Shown: positions 21,501-26,937 of the stretch, piece after piece | How positions within the stretch are numbered: the stretch's first letter is position 1 | How the letters are laid out: the number at the start of each line of letters is the position of its first letter | Source: Microglena sp. YARC | Taxonomy: Eukaryota > Chlorophyta > Chlorophyceae > Chlamydomonadales > Chlamydomonadaceae | Reading direction: 5' to 3' | Assembly (NCBI GenBank): GCA_022414725.1 | Contig: CM039462.1 | Coordinates: 40,087,668 to 40,151,667, forward strand | DNA length: 64,000 nucleotides | Notes under the pieces: model-generated | What the model saw: only the letters and a program-made list of their open reading frames with translations | The model's database searches: none | What the model was told of the DNA's origin: nothing | Made by a program: the position numbers and the translations under genes

Positions 21501-23868
21501 GCAGTGGCGCCTGTTTCAGGGGTGGGGGGTGGGGGGTGGGGGCAGTGGTGCCTGTTCAGGGGGTGGGGGGGGGGTGGGGGCAGTGGCGCCTGTTTCAGGG
21601 TGGGGGGGGGGGCAGTGGCGCCTGTTTCAGGGGGGGGGGGGGGGGGGGGGGGCAGTGGCGCCTGTTTCTGCCTATCTGACAGCCCCCAGACCACAATATA
21701 TTATATATATACCAACGAACTATTAGCTAAGCTTCAAGAGAGATTGTAGGGCAAGGGGAGCTCATACCAGTGGCTCTTGTTTAGGCCCTTCTGGCAGCCC
21801 CCAGACCACAATATATACCACCAAACTATTATCTGAGCTCTTACCATCTGCTTACTCGAGTGTTCACCCCAAAATCTCGCCCTAGTCGCCTCCCGTCCAT
21901 CCATTTTTGCCTCACGCCCACCTTCACGACTGCAGGGTCTTCTACGAGAGAATGCAGGGCAGGGGCGGGTCATGCCAGTGGCACCTGTGTAGGCCTATCT
22001 GGCAGCCCCCAGACGACAATATATTTTATATACCAACTATTAGCTGAGCTTTAAGAGAGATTGTAGGGCAAGGGGGGCTCATACCAGAGACGCCTGTGTA
22101 GGCCCTTCTGGCAGCCCCCAGACCACAGTATGTTATATATACCAACAAACTATTAGCTGAGCTTTTAGATAGATTGTAGAGCAAGGGGGGCTCATACCAG
22201 TTGCTCTTGTTTAGGCCCTTCTGGCAGCCCCCAGACCACAATATATTATATATACCAACGAACTATTAGCTAAGCTTCAAGAGAGATTGTAGGGCAAGGG
22301 GGCTCATACCAGTGGCTCTTGAGTAGGCCAATCTGGCAGCCCCCAGACCACAATATAGACCAACAAACTATTAGCTGAGCTTTAAGAGAGATTGTAGAGC
22401 AAGGGGGGCTCATACCATTGGCTCTTGTGTAGGCCCTTCTGGCAGCCCTCAGACCACAATATAGACCAACAAACTATTAGCTGAGCTGTTACCATCTACT
22501 TACTCGAGTGTTCACCCCAAAATCTCGCCGTAGTCGCCGCACGTCCTCTTGTATACCCACGCCCACCTTCACCACTGCTGGGTCTTCCAAGAGAGATTGC
22601 AGAGCAGGGGGGATCATACCAAGAGCTCCTGCAGGACTGTCTCCCAAGTGAAGAGTTTGTACAACAACGCAGGTGGTTGCACCACAAAGTTGAAGGACTG
22701 CCACCCTGCACCGTTTGGGAGGTGAGGGGATGACGGGGTCAGTGGCAAGGGAATGAGGGGTGGGGGTGGGGGCGCTGTCTCCAACGTGTAGAGTTTTTAC
22801 AACAACGCAAGTGGTTGCACCGCAGAGTTGCAGGACTGCCACCCGCCCTGCACCGTTTGGGGGTGGGGGTGAGGGACCAAGGAATGAGCGGTGGGGTGGG
22901 GGTGGGGGAGGGGATGAAGTAAAAGCATTAAGTAGGAAACAACCCGTTGTTGGAAATGTGTCAAGCCTGTCCAGCTTGAAGGCTGGGGAAATTCAGCCCC
23001 CCGTAAAATTAAATGTTCACTGTAGCACGACCTCAGGGCCCCCGTCGGTAAGTAAACGACTGTTTTGGGTTCAGTTCATCAGTTGTTTTTGTAAGCCCCT
23101 CCTGTCGCGGTTGGGCAAGTCTCTTTAGCCTATTTGGCCTACCCCTGGACTGTATCAACATAACATTTTATCAGTGCCTTACTTATAACACCACTCACCG
23201 GGAATGAACTTCATCTTGATCTGTTACAGAGTCAACTGGTACCACTACATAAGGTGGGAACCAGGGCAGTACAGCTGTACAGTGCCATCAGTGCCCCACC
23301 CATGACACCACTCAGCAAGTCAGCAGTTACGAACTTCATGCTGATCTGTTACAGAGTCCACTGGCACCACTACATGCGGTGGGAACCAGGGCAGTACAGC
23401 TGTACTATGTCAACAGTGCCCCACCCATAACACCACTCGTCAGTTATGAGCTTCGCGTTGACGTGTTACAGAGTCCACTGGTACCACTGTATACGGTGGG
23501 TAACAGGCCAGTACGGCTGTACAATGGAATTGGTGCCCCACTCATAACACCACTTACCGATTATGAACTCCATCTTTTCTTTCTGGCTCCCATTCGCAGT
23601 CCAGCCCGACCACCTCACCCCCTTTTAACTCCTCAGCAATGGCAGTACAGCCTTGTACTGCTTTCAATTGACCGTCAGAAGATATGAGAACCACGTCCAA
23701 AAATGGCGTCTCCTGGTGGGGAGACCCAGAGGGACCGGGAGTCCGGATTTTGAGGATTGCAAGCTTGGACGCAGCCCTCCCCAGCAGGCGCCAAGCAAGC
23801 ACGCACAGAGGGGTCGCAGCTAGAGCTGCTGCGAGGCCAGTTAGAGCAACTCGGCTCGCCGGTTTCAT
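3298..23868 (-). CDS. EXD2: EXD2-like 3'-5' exonuclease, 11 exons, 845 residues
   Basis: The joined exons are 23868-23558, 22705-22504, 20630-20478, 19150-18059, 17175-17126, 14416-14281, 12441-12378, 9579-9491, 7177-7082, 6652-6468 and 3457-3298. They total 2,538 nt, and every junction is GT-AG with matching phase. Visible parts are a membrane segment (about 7-30), Exo I D90/E92, Exo II D158, Exo III Y227/D231, a long Ala/Ser/Pro insert (about 250-560), an HNH-like zinc region with C655xxC658, H688-D689 and C694xxC697-H698, and a C-terminal WR-HFL / LPP-WSVD block. EXD2 is known as a DEDDy-type 3'-5' exonuclease acting on DNA or RNA, linked to break-end resection and to the mitochondrial outer membrane. 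Human EXD2 is about 620 residues; the extra length here is the insert. The location and substrate of this protein are inferred. Fungal or plant WRN-type exonucleases lack the C-terminal zinc part, so EXD2 fits better. Confidence 0.92.
3458..3909 (-). repeat. Array of exon 11 acceptor copies (proximal part)
   Basis: The plus strand repeats GATGTCCTGCAAGGAGGTCC-like units followed by GTGCAACTTTGTTAGCATG and GTGATGTG filler. Read on the minus strand each unit is the exon 11 acceptor (CCTTGCAG) plus the start of exon 11 (CATGCTAACAAAGTTG). Units sit near 3,470, 3,530, 3,615, 3,720 and 3,780, and resume after the inserted hAT-like element at 4,983-5,280. Confidence 0.8.
3910..4990. mobile_element. 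1,065 bp non-autonomous hAT-like element
   Basis: The body 3918-4982 begins TAGGGTTGGG and ends CCCAACCCTA, a perfect 10 bp terminal inverted repeat. It is bordered by a perfect 8 bp duplication GATGTGAC (3910-3917 and 4983-4990). Subterminal regions are rich in inverted AACGTATA / TATACGTT motifs, probable transposase-binding repeats by analogy with hAT elements. No transposase frame is present. Two family E repeat fragments lie inside (about 4,268-4,345). The element splits the exon 11 acceptor array, so it is younger than that array. Confidence 0.88.
4983..5290 (-). repeat. Array of exon 11 acceptor copies (distal part)
   Basis: Continuation of the array interrupted by the hAT-like element, with units near 5,000, 5,070, 5,195 and 5,265. 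Each pairs a CCTGCAA block with GCAACTTTGTTAGCAT and GTGATTTGAT filler. Confidence 0.75.
5690..5815. repeat. CACC / ACAA-rich low-complexity tract in intron 10
   Basis: Imperfect CCACCACCCACC and CAACAAC runs. Open frames across it on both strands are His/Pro/Thr or Val/Gly/Trp runs and are not treated as genes. Confidence 0.75.
5920..6130 (+). repeat. Dispersed repeat family D, diverged copy
   Basis: The copy starts with CTACGCGGAAAATTGGCGGAG and ends with the family's GC palindrome (GGGGGCTCCTGCCCCCC ... AGGGTTCCGCCCCCC). The middle differs from the copy at 1,537 but matches the copy at 55,878 in several blocks. Confidence 0.6.
6283..6365 (-). repeat. Duplicate of the exon 10 3' end with donor
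   Basis: The minus strand reads an open LTPELVEQAAKAQPRKPQAD stretch, nearly identical to the end of exon 10, followed by a GTAACC donor-like site. Its own 5' half and a convincing acceptor are missing, so it looks like a partial tandem duplicate in intron 10 rather than an exon. Confidence 0.75.
6468..6652 (-). CDS. EXD2: EXD2-like exon 10
   Basis: ACCACAG acceptor, 61 codons plus TG, donor GTAAGC. The peptide contains SSARALMNP and LTPELVEQAAKVE, matching the helical stretch after the zinc domain in EXD2 (ARALLN... and EEMLQEAASLE-type). Both ends have partial duplicates: the acceptor side at 6,716-6,775 and the donor side at 6,283-6,365. Confidence 0.92.
6690..6925 (-). repeat. Exon 10 acceptor duplicate flanked by G and GA/GGGGGAGA tracts
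   Basis: At 6,716-6,775 the acceptor and first ~55 bases of exon 10 recur (GAACTTTTGAGCTCGGATAG on plus). Poly-G at 6,691-6,711 and GAGAGG/GGGGGAGA repeats at 6,800-6,920 surround it. Confidence 0.8.
7082..7177 (-). CDS. EXD2: EXD2-like exon 9
   Basis: ATGTGCAG acceptor, 32 complete codons, donor GTGCGT, phase 0 at both ends. The peptide LSGSHDQRRMENLGIEHAAP follows directly after the CRACHQ zinc end of exon 8, at the place where EXD2 has its YD..L...LA.E..AP segment. Identity is weaker than for neighbouring exons; phase and position carry the call. Confidence 0.82.
7388..7465 (-). repeat. Family D fragment
   Basis: The stretch matches only the GTTGCCAACTGTCGTTCCG ... CGACGCTGCCTAGG end of the family (compare 59,140-59,216). 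It directly abuts a family C repeat. Confidence 0.55.
7470..7625 (+). repeat. Dispersed repeat family C (retroposon-like), copy 1
   Basis: Starts ACTGTAGCACGA and CTCAGGGCCCCCGTCGG, then GGGGTTCAGTTCATCAGTG, and ends GGCCTACCCCTGGAC with an ACATAC-type tail. Copies at 23,015, 58,508 and 62,545 share the 3' end but differ at the 5' end, as expected of 5'-truncated retroposons. Confidence 0.65.
7644..7839 (-). mobile_element. hAT-like MITE, copy 2
   Basis: Body 7,652-7,831 has matching TIRs CAGGGTACTAC / GTAGTACCCTG. The flanks CTGTACCG and ATGTACCG agree at 7 of 8 positions. The uninterrupted target (ACTGTACCGTACAGCAAC) is seen in neighbouring units near 8,690 and 8,830, confirming insertion. 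Confidence 0.85.
7860..8215 (+). repeat. GCTGGA-rich minisatellite in intron 8
   Basis: Degenerate units of the form GCTGGACATTTGCTGGAACA with TCTGCTAGACAGGAGCAC recur through the interval. No exon is seen. Confidence 0.7.
8515..9484 (-). repeat. Array of exon 8 donor copies plus CTGACC minisatellite
   Basis: Three ~140 bp units (ending near 8,640, 8,790 and 8,930) repeat CCCTACCTGGTGACAAGCT and AGACACATGAGCACAAAG. On the minus strand this is the end of exon 8 (VLMC.ACHQ) followed by the GTAGGG donor. From 9,045 to 9,484 the same intron continues as CTGACCCTGACTAGGGGCAC units. Confidence 0.85.
9491..9579 (-). CDS. EXD2: EXD2-like exon 8 (zinc/HNH-like half 2)
   Basis: ATGCCTCAG acceptor, TT completing V670, 29 codons, donor GTAGGG. 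The peptide PRCYRSRFPG...HLSHDIVLMCRACHQ carries H688-D689 and C694xxC697-H698. It matches the SHD...LC..CH signature of the EXD2 C-terminal domain. Confidence 0.93.
9680..9897 (+). repeat. tRNA-derived SINE-like element, plus copy
   Basis: The head has an A-box-like TAGCTCAATGGTATAGC and an exact B box GGTTCGAATCC, the internal RNA polymerase III promoter pattern. A non-tRNA body follows (TCGCGGTCGCTGTCAACCACC ... CTCCCTTAATACCACC). The anticodon arm is shortened, so this is not a functional tRNA gene. Its body is the reverse complement of 10,105-10,220. Confidence 0.72.
9890..10100 (+). mobile_element. hAT-like MITE, copy 3
   Basis: Body 9,898-10,092 has TIRs CAGGGTACTA and TAGTACCCTG. The flanks CTCCACTA and GTCCACTA agree at 7 of 8. 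The GCGC-rich interior matches copies 1 and 5. It sits between two SINE-like copies in inverted orientation. Confidence 0.83.
10093..10300 (-). repeat. tRNA-derived SINE-like element, minus copy
   Basis: On the minus strand the head reads TGGCTCAATGGTAGAGC (A box) and GGTTCGAATCC (B box), then the same body as the plus copy. Only 19 nt separate the D stem and T stem where a tRNA needs 23, so a working tRNA is excluded. Confidence 0.72.
10366..10520 (-). repeat. Dispersed repeat family I, minus copy
   Basis: The stretch is the reverse complement of 56,395-56,575. Shared blocks include TAGTTTTGACCCCGTTTTAGC, a run of A/T, CTATAAGAAGCACTAAAACGC and GGGAGGCCTA. No coding sequence is visible. Confidence 0.6.
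10735..11000. repeat. AGATCTATAT palindromic tract
   Basis: TATAGATCTATATAGATCTA blocks at 10,760-10,790 and 10,955-10,990 bracket a non-repetitive middle, giving an inverted/palindromic arrangement within intron 7. Confidence 0.55.
11042..11240 (-). repeat. Dispersed repeat family D, minus copy
   Basis: The reverse complement of the unit at 1,537: the GC palindrome leads, then CCATTTGTCCG, CACGTCATCCAACGG, and the GTCGCTGCATAGG end. This is the closest match to the 1,537 copy. Confidence 0.7.
11349..11544. repeat. Long near-perfect hairpin (~196 bp inverted repeat)
   Basis: The left arm starts AATCTGTGACGTGAGTTGAG and the right arm ends with its complement CTCACGTCACAGATT. Inside, TGATCCTCTGAGATCACTGTG pairs with CACAGTGATCTCAGAGGATCA around a TTTCAGAAG loop. 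One bulge (about 11,388-11,405) breaks the stem. No target duplication is apparent. It lies in intron 7 of the EXD2-like gene. It may be a foldback element or a small-RNA hairpin. Confidence 0.88.
11603..11668 (+). repeat. (GA)n microsatellite
   Basis: Uninterrupted GA dinucleotides of about 33 repeats. Confidence 0.97.
11702..11891 (-). mobile_element. Diverged hAT-like MITE (subfamily B)
   Basis: It starts CTGGGTACATGACGCACGC and ends ATGTAGTTCCTG, degenerate forms of the MITE ends. The interior has the same GCGC / AACCCCCTCTGGGCGC layout. A target duplication is not visible. A second, 5'-truncated copy with an intact GTAGTACCCTG end lies at 12,217-12,361. Confidence 0.6.
11932..11990 (-). 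repeat. Family C fragment
   Basis: The reverse complement of the family C head: GAACTGAACCCCAAACAATCG and GGGGGCCCTGAG, ending in TGCTACA. Confidence 0.6.
11995..12216 (-). repeat. Array of exon 7 donor copies
   Basis: Five to six 29-35 bp units (GATGAAGTGCGCACCTAAAA) lead into a larger copy at 12,150-12,216. On the minus strand that copy reads RCCVCGVDGKYLWHQI and the same GTGCGC donor as exon 7. Confidence 0.82.
12217..12361 (-). mobile_element. 5'-truncated hAT-like MITE (subfamily B) between exon 7 and its copy
   Basis: The right terminus GTAGTACCCTG is intact, and the left side is cut at the junction with the duplicated exon 7 piece. This suggests that the tandem duplication breakpoint lay inside the MITE. 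Confidence 0.6.
12378..12441 (-). CDS. EXD2: EXD2-like exon 7 (zinc/HNH-like half 1)
   Basis: ACATGCAG acceptor, 21 codons plus one base, donor GTGCGC. The peptide ADKENRCCVCGLDGEYLRHQ holds the first CxxC (C655/C658) and the RH preceding the VP(R)xYR motif of exon 8, exactly the EXD2 order KEN-CVVCG...VIP-YR. It is only 64 nt, so ab initio gene finders could easily miss it. Confidence 0.92.
12500..14060. repeat. Intron 6 minisatellites (two families)
   Basis: From 12,500 to 13,440 units share TCAATTATGAGACCTAGGCC, ACATGCAAGCTT and GGAGGGGTGGTGACCAGCC (period roughly 200-310). From 13,440 to 14,060 a second set repeats GTGATGGCAGCGTGTT, ACAAGTGGGGCCATGAGG and GGGTGATTACCAGCC. A long minus-strand open frame across the second set is a by-product of the repeats. 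Confidence 0.8.
14281..14416 (-). CDS. EXD2: EXD2-like exon 6
   Basis: The acceptor CCACAG gives one base completing W603, then 45 codons; the donor is GTGTGT inside a GT-rich intron. The peptide YIERDIATKVQDEPLTVQLH then FEP and DDDYYLV matches the EXD2 segment WYL-KG...EEPF-V-L-FEP...DYYL-V. Its acceptor side is copied at least five times upstream (14,586-15,375). Confidence 0.92.
14417..15380 (-). repeat. Array of exon 6 acceptor copies with GT/G-rich filler
   Basis: CTTGGTTGCTATATCACACTC and AATATACCTGGGG recur near 14,490, 14,620, 14,725, 14,935, 15,030, 15,155 and 15,300. Several copies carry ACTGTCAAGGGCTCG from further into the exon. (GT)n with poly-G runs fills between (best 14,755-14,850). 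Confidence 0.85.
15485..15765 (+). repeat. (AAT/ATC)n microsatellite
   Basis: About 280 bp of AAT trinucleotides with interspersed CATAAT units. Confidence 0.95.
16062..16150 (+). repeat. Poly-G, (CT)n and CA microsatellites
   Basis: Poly-G at about 16,062-16,078, (CT)n 16,092-16,138, then a short CA run. Confidence 0.95.
16508..16590 (+). repeat. (AAT)n microsatellite
   Basis: About 80 bp of AAT repeats ending with GATAAT units. Confidence 0.95.
16686..16770 (+). repeat. Dispersed repeat family E
   Basis: Begins TTTTCAGCTACGAGCAGCAG then CTTCTAGGCACCTCC and CCCCTGGGC. Related pieces are at 3,062, 3,195, 4,268, 28,800 and 59,228. It is AG-preceded like an acceptor but has no conserved open frame across copies. 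Confidence 0.55.
17126..17175 (-). CDS. EXD2: EXD2-like exon 5
   Basis: CCTTCTCAG acceptor, 16 codons plus TG, donor GTGAGT. The peptide APDGKVLCTCSHKKAMW continues exon 4's YENCRLL to give the EXD2 signature LY.NC...APDG..LC.C...KA.WY. It is only 50 nt long. Confidence 0.93.
17205..17385 (-). repeat. Exon 5 acceptor copy, telomere-like run and 60-70 bp tandem units
   Basis: TTATCAG plus GCTCCAGATGGCAGGG (minus strand) duplicates the exon 5 acceptor at about 17,240-17,262. A short TTTAGGGTTTAGGG run is at 17,211-17,227. GGATGGGG ... AACAAGCGTTTGTTTATGTG units follow at 17,262-17,370. Confidence 0.7.
17400..18056 (-). repeat. Array of exon 4 donor copies (~100-110 bp units)
   Basis: Six or more units repeat CACTTACAAGGAGGCGGCAG then TTCTCGTACAACATG and TAATAAGGCGTACT with TTTATTTA filler. 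On the minus strand each is the end of exon 4 (TGTACGAGAACTGCCGCC), the CTTGTAAGTG donor and the start of the intron. Decayed relatives occur at 16,960-17,110 and 28,725-29,125. Confidence 0.92.
18059..19150 (-). CDS. EXD2: EXD2-like exon 4 (Exo III and low-complexity insert)
   Basis: GCCTCAG acceptor, 364 codons, donor GTAAGT. It begins DEVSYAALDAWLARELSMTL with Exo III Tyr227/Asp231. Three ~40-residue repeats follow (LLALRSSGQPSSTPSSES ... IDEAAGDTSVEN). Next is a long Ala/Ser/Glu tract from GCTGCT-type codons, a SATGWTVRDFLKPFFDRFKV helix-like block, a Lys/Pro-rich link and finally KTVLYENCRLL. The frame stays open for 12 more bases past the donor, but exon 5 shows that the donor is used. 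Confidence 0.92.
19160..19335. repeat. AT-rich TATATA tract in intron 3
   Basis: Imperfect ATATAC/GTATAT and ATAGATAT runs with no exon signal. Confidence 0.8.
19340..20470 (-). repeat. Intron 3: exon 3 donor copies in CACC/ACTC/poly-C filler
   Basis: Copies of the exon 3 end plus donor lie at 19,690-19,775 and 20,090-20,165 (on plus GGCTCCAGGAGGTGCATTG and CACATGG). Filler is CCACCACC, a long (ACTC)n at 19,805-19,970 and C/T-rich tracts at 20,285-20,470. Related ACTCACCCTGATCA blocks link them. Confidence 0.85.
20478..20630 (-). CDS. EXD2: EXD2-like exon 3
   Basis: CACCACCAG acceptor, 51 codons, donor GTGAGT, phase 0 at both ends. The peptide SAVDLRLVVQQYAPN ... GGGLQTLCSAILG ... VDKTLQCSSWSRQKLSR contains the family's DL motif, the GL..L...LG helix and K..Q.S.W. 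It joins exon 4 to complete the LS.D.V.YAA.DA element. Confidence 0.95.
20709..21062 (-). repeat. Array of exon 3 acceptor copies
   Basis: Five units of AAGCGGAGATCAACAGCAGA plus CTGGTGGTGGGG lie near 20,727, 20,818, 20,888, 20,948 and 21,037. On the minus strand each is CCACCAG acceptor plus TCTGCTGT(A/T)GATCTCC. Most preserve AVDLRLV coding. Confidence 0.92.
21100..22495 (-). repeat. Intron 2 array built from exon 2 fragments (~110 bp units)
   Basis: AGAGAGATTGTAGGGCAAGG and CTCATACCAGTGGC, matching the middle of exon 2, recur with GGCAGCCCCCAGACCACAAT and AATATAT filler about ten times. G-rich units of GCAGTGGCGCCTGTTTCAG form a sub-array at 21,400-21,665. A longer diverged copy of the exon 2 3' end with its donor is at 21,835-21,960; it no longer encodes the Exo II motif. 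Confidence 0.9.
22504..22705 (-). CDS. EXD2: EXD2-like exon 2
   Basis: GGTGCAG acceptor, one base completing R104, 67 codons, donor GTAAGT. It contains VAVLQLCG (the strand after Exo I) and KVGVGIQEDVRRLRRDFGV with the Exo II aspartate D158. Confidence 0.95.
22772..22862 (-). repeat. Copy of exon 2 acceptor and 5' half
   Basis: On the minus strand CGGTGCAG is followed by a frame reading VAVLQLCGATTCVVVKTLHV, almost identical to exon 2, then breaks into Pro/Thr low complexity. It could be used as an alternative acceptor, but the second half (Exo II) is missing. Confidence 0.85.
23015..23160 (+). repeat. Family C retroposon-like repeat, copy 2
   Basis: CACTGTAGCACGACCTCAGG to GGCCTACCCCTGGACTGTA, the most complete match to copy 1. 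Confidence 0.7.
23185..23550 (-). repeat. Array of exon 1 donor copies (~125 bp units)
   Basis: Three units repeat ACACCACTCACCGGGAATGAA-type sequence with CTTCATCTTGATC, TGTTACAGAGTCCACTGG and CAGTACAGCTGTAC. The CACTCACCG ... GAACTTCATCTT part is the exon 1 end with its donor on the minus strand. Confidence 0.88.
23558..23868 (-). CDS. EXD2: EXD2-like exon 1 (start, membrane segment, Exo I)
   Basis: ATG at 23,868, 103 codons plus CG, donor GTAAGT. Residues about 7-30 (VALTGLAAALAATPLCVLAW) form a hydrophobic anchor followed by Arg/Lys, resembling the N-terminal anchor of EXD2. VVGLDCEWEP gives the Exo I pair D90 and E92. No upstream in-frame ATG was preferred. Confidence 0.9.
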
Positions 23869-24275
23869 GCTGAGGTCTTGGCACGCATGGGCTGGAGCGG
23901 GTGGGTTGCAAGCTCCAGTCGATGAAAAAAGCTCCAGTGCACGGTTTGGTCACGAGGTCGTATGATCACGTTATGGGATCGTCATGAGAGTAGAAGCGCA
24001 CAGGAATCGCAGAGGCCAGGCTGATATGGAACGATCAAGGAATCGGTTGCAAAAAATAAATCCCCGCGTAAAGATAGCACTGCACGGCCCCGCCCCCCTC
24101 CACCCACCCCCAGGACCAGGATCCACCCCGGCATCGCCCCGGACTAGGGCCTGAGCATGGCCGTAACCATTATCTGCATGTGGGCGTGGCCATGCTTGGG
24201 GCCTTGTGATTTTTTTCAGCTCTAAGTAGCAGATGTAGAGCGCATGGGGTGAGGACAGGGATGTTCTCATCAGAG

Positions 24276-24326
24276 GTGGGTGGGTGGGTGGGTGGTGGGT
24301 GGGGTGGGGGGGGGGGGGGGGGGGCA
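24276..24326 (+). repeat. GGTG/poly-G tract upstream of the EXD2-like gene
   Basis: GTGGGTGGGTGGG units run into a poly-G stretch. It lies between the divergent EXD2-like and 26.7 kb genes. Confidence 0.9.
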
Positions 24327-24539
24327 GAACCGCAGAAGCAGCTGGAAATCTGTAAAGTCTATTACCTGTTTTCGCGCGAGTTTCTTTTGTTCATTTTTTA
24401 CCGTCCATCCATCGCTGATGGGTGCGGGTGGGTGCCTAACGTTGAGATGTCACACAGGGGAAATGCAACCCATGGTGGCACTGATGTGTGTACGGGGTCC
24501 AACCCCATCCTGGGGTAAAAATATGTTCGTAAAAAAATG

Positions 24540-25690
24540 AGACCGCCTGCCTACTGAGCACCCCCGACTTTGCGGGGGGAGCCTGCTGGCCAGTCCTTGT
24601 GCTGCGAGCTGCTATAACACTGCAAACAAATATTTTTTCACTTTCGCCCGACCTCGCACGCGGCCTGTGCGTCAACCGGGCAACCGCTCGACTCATCCAA
24701 CCCTCGACTTCCCAAGGAAGATTAAAGACCGGACAAGACGTCAAATATCGAAGACCGTGGTCCCCAACATGTATCCTTTATCCCCAAACACCTTCCAACA
24801 TCCGATCCGACCATCCAAGCAGAGATAAGCACTAGGGAACGTTCACCATATTTATAGATACGCTGCAACCTGCCGCAGCACCGCCTGGATTGCTGCGCCT
24901 AACTGAACAAGCCGAGGCTGTTGCGCTGGCCGCCCCCGGTTAGGAGGAGATCCCCAACAGGTGCGGACATTTTTTGGGAAAGTAGCCAGTGCCTTTACTT
25001 AGCACCATGGTGCGCCTGGTAGGCTTAGGGGTGCTACTAGCAGCTTTGGGGGCCTCAAACAGCAACCCCCAAAGACTAGAACGTGACAGGTTACACTTCT
25101 TACAGACTCCGGCTAGGCTCGTCCCTACTCCGCAGCGCAAGAACCAAACACTATGCACGGACCCTTCGATAACCACGACGATAGCCCGACCGACCTCTAA
25201 AACAGCAGTTGCTCCTCTTCATCGCTGATTCTTCAAGGCGTTTTGAAATTATCACCGGACCTCGCCATGGACTACACGCGACTACACGTCCCATTTGAAC
25301 CACCCATCGTCACTCTTCCACTCTCCTTGCCAGCCTATGCGACCTTCCGTGGACGCATGCGTCCACTCCATTCCCGTCACAGTTATATCTCAACTTCTTG
25401 CGTATCTTCGAATATCCCCTCGATCCACATCTATCTCGACTGTATACGACCGCTCAACAGCTAGAATAACCATGAGAGGGACGGACTCGACCCAGCTGTA
25501 TAGGTTCAGTCGTTTCTGTCATCAACAGCCGAGCTGGCCACTTTCAACTTCCGTCACCTTCGGTGCACCCCACCATACCCCACGTTCATATGCGTCAATT
25601 CCTCGGCTATGTGCATCGTCTATCTACCTGCACAATCTTCCAAAACATATTCCTTAGAGCTGCTCAGAGCCATCCTCTCCCACGACTCCC
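24540..25690. other. Non-repetitive region without recognised gene
   Basis: Unlike its surroundings this stretch has little tandem repetition. A 75-codon frame from an ATG at 25,007 starts MVRLVGLGVLLAALGASNSN, signal-peptide-like, but has no recognisable continuation or splice context. The upstream exons of the 26.7 kb gene could lie here; I cannot place them. Confidence 0.3.
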
Positions 25691-25734
25691 AGTCAGAGTT
25701 TCCAGTTCCCACATTGGTCCCTCACCCACTACAA

Positions 25735-26090
25735 CCCCACCCACCCACTACAACCCCACCCACCCACCACAACCCACCCACCCACCCACCACAACCCTAC
25801 CCACCCACCCATCACAACCCACCCACCATTCACCACAATCCACCTACCCACCCACCCACCCACCCACCCACCAACACACCTACCACAACTGCTCAGAGCC
25901 ATCCTCTCCTAGTCAGGGTTCCCACTTTCCACATTGGTCCACCACCCACCCACCCACCCACAAACAAACTAACACAAAACACATCCACAAAAACCCGTTC
26001 AAGCACACGCACACACATACACAAACACACACACAAACTAACCCAACACAACCAAAACCCAACCCCCCCCCCCCCCCCCCAAACCAACCG
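25735..26090 (+). repeat. CCCACC / ACACAC low-complexity tracts
   Basis: CACCCACCCACC runs with a duplicated CTGCTCAGAGCCATCCTCTCC block (25,659 and 25,890), CA repeats and poly-C at 26,063-26,080. Confidence 0.85.
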
Positions 26091-26387
26091 TCCCCCAAAC
26101 CTCATCCCCGCAAGCCTTCAAACCCACTAATCCCCCTTCACAACCACAGCATCACCTCCGCAACCCCGCCAATCCCTCCGCAACCCAACCTGGATCCATC
26201 CCATCCACTGCCCAAGACAAGTAGCGTCATGGCCATCTGAGTATGACTTTTAATTGTCGTAATCAGTCAACCTTCAATCAATCTTTGCCATCGTCATCAT
26301 CATCGTTGATCACTGATCATTGATAATGGATGATCCATAATTGTCGTTATCTTCGCCAATCAATTATCACCATCCTCATCTTAATCT

Positions 26388-26708
26388 CCATCCCCATCCC
26401 CATCCCCATCCCCATCCCCATCCCCATCCCCATCCCATCCCCATCCCCATCCCCATCCCCATCCCCATCCCCATCCCCATCCCCATCCCCTTCCCCATCC
26501 CCATCCCCATCCCCATCCCCACCCCCATCCACATCCCCATGCCCATCCCCATGCCCGTCCCCACCCCCATCCTCATCCCCATCCCCATCCCCATCCCCAT
26601 CCCCATCCCCATCCCCATCCCCATCCCCACCCCCATCTTCATCCCCATCCCCATCCTCATCCCCATCCCCATCCCCATCCCCTTCCCCATCCCCATCTTC
26701 ATCCTCAT
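26388..26708 (+). repeat. (CCCATC)n hexanucleotide array
   Basis: About 50 CCCATC units with substitutions. Long open frames on both strands (Pro-Ile/Pro-Ser or Gly-Asp/Gly-Met) are artefacts of the repeat. Confidence 0.95.
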
Positions 26709-26739
26709 CAATCAACCACCATCATCGCCTCCTCCTCAG

Positions 26740-26937
26740 GAAAAGCTCAGTTCAAGAGCCTGCTTGCCATACCCACTGTGGCTTGGCCTGATTACCATCG
26801 CAAAGTGGCTTGGCCTGAAGGCATCCTACTTATCAACTCCATGGGGAGGGTATCACACCCTCGATCTGACCTACATCATGTGTTCACCATGTTGTTGGCG
26901 TGGGTGCTGATTGGGCCCGTCACGTGCCTCGAGGACG
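26740..26937 (+). CDS. Unidentified gene (26.7 kb), exon a
   Basis: CCTCCTCAG acceptor, 65 codons flanked by split codons, donor GTAAGC. The frame stays open over 198 nt and joins exon b as GAC G|GC ATC. The preceding intron is the CCCATC array. Confidence 0.6.

Noticed and set aside
26341..26910. Open frames over the CCCATC array on both strands
   Set aside because: Period-6 repeats stay open in any frame that avoids stops; only the part after the CCTCCTCAG acceptor at 26,739 is retained as an exon.
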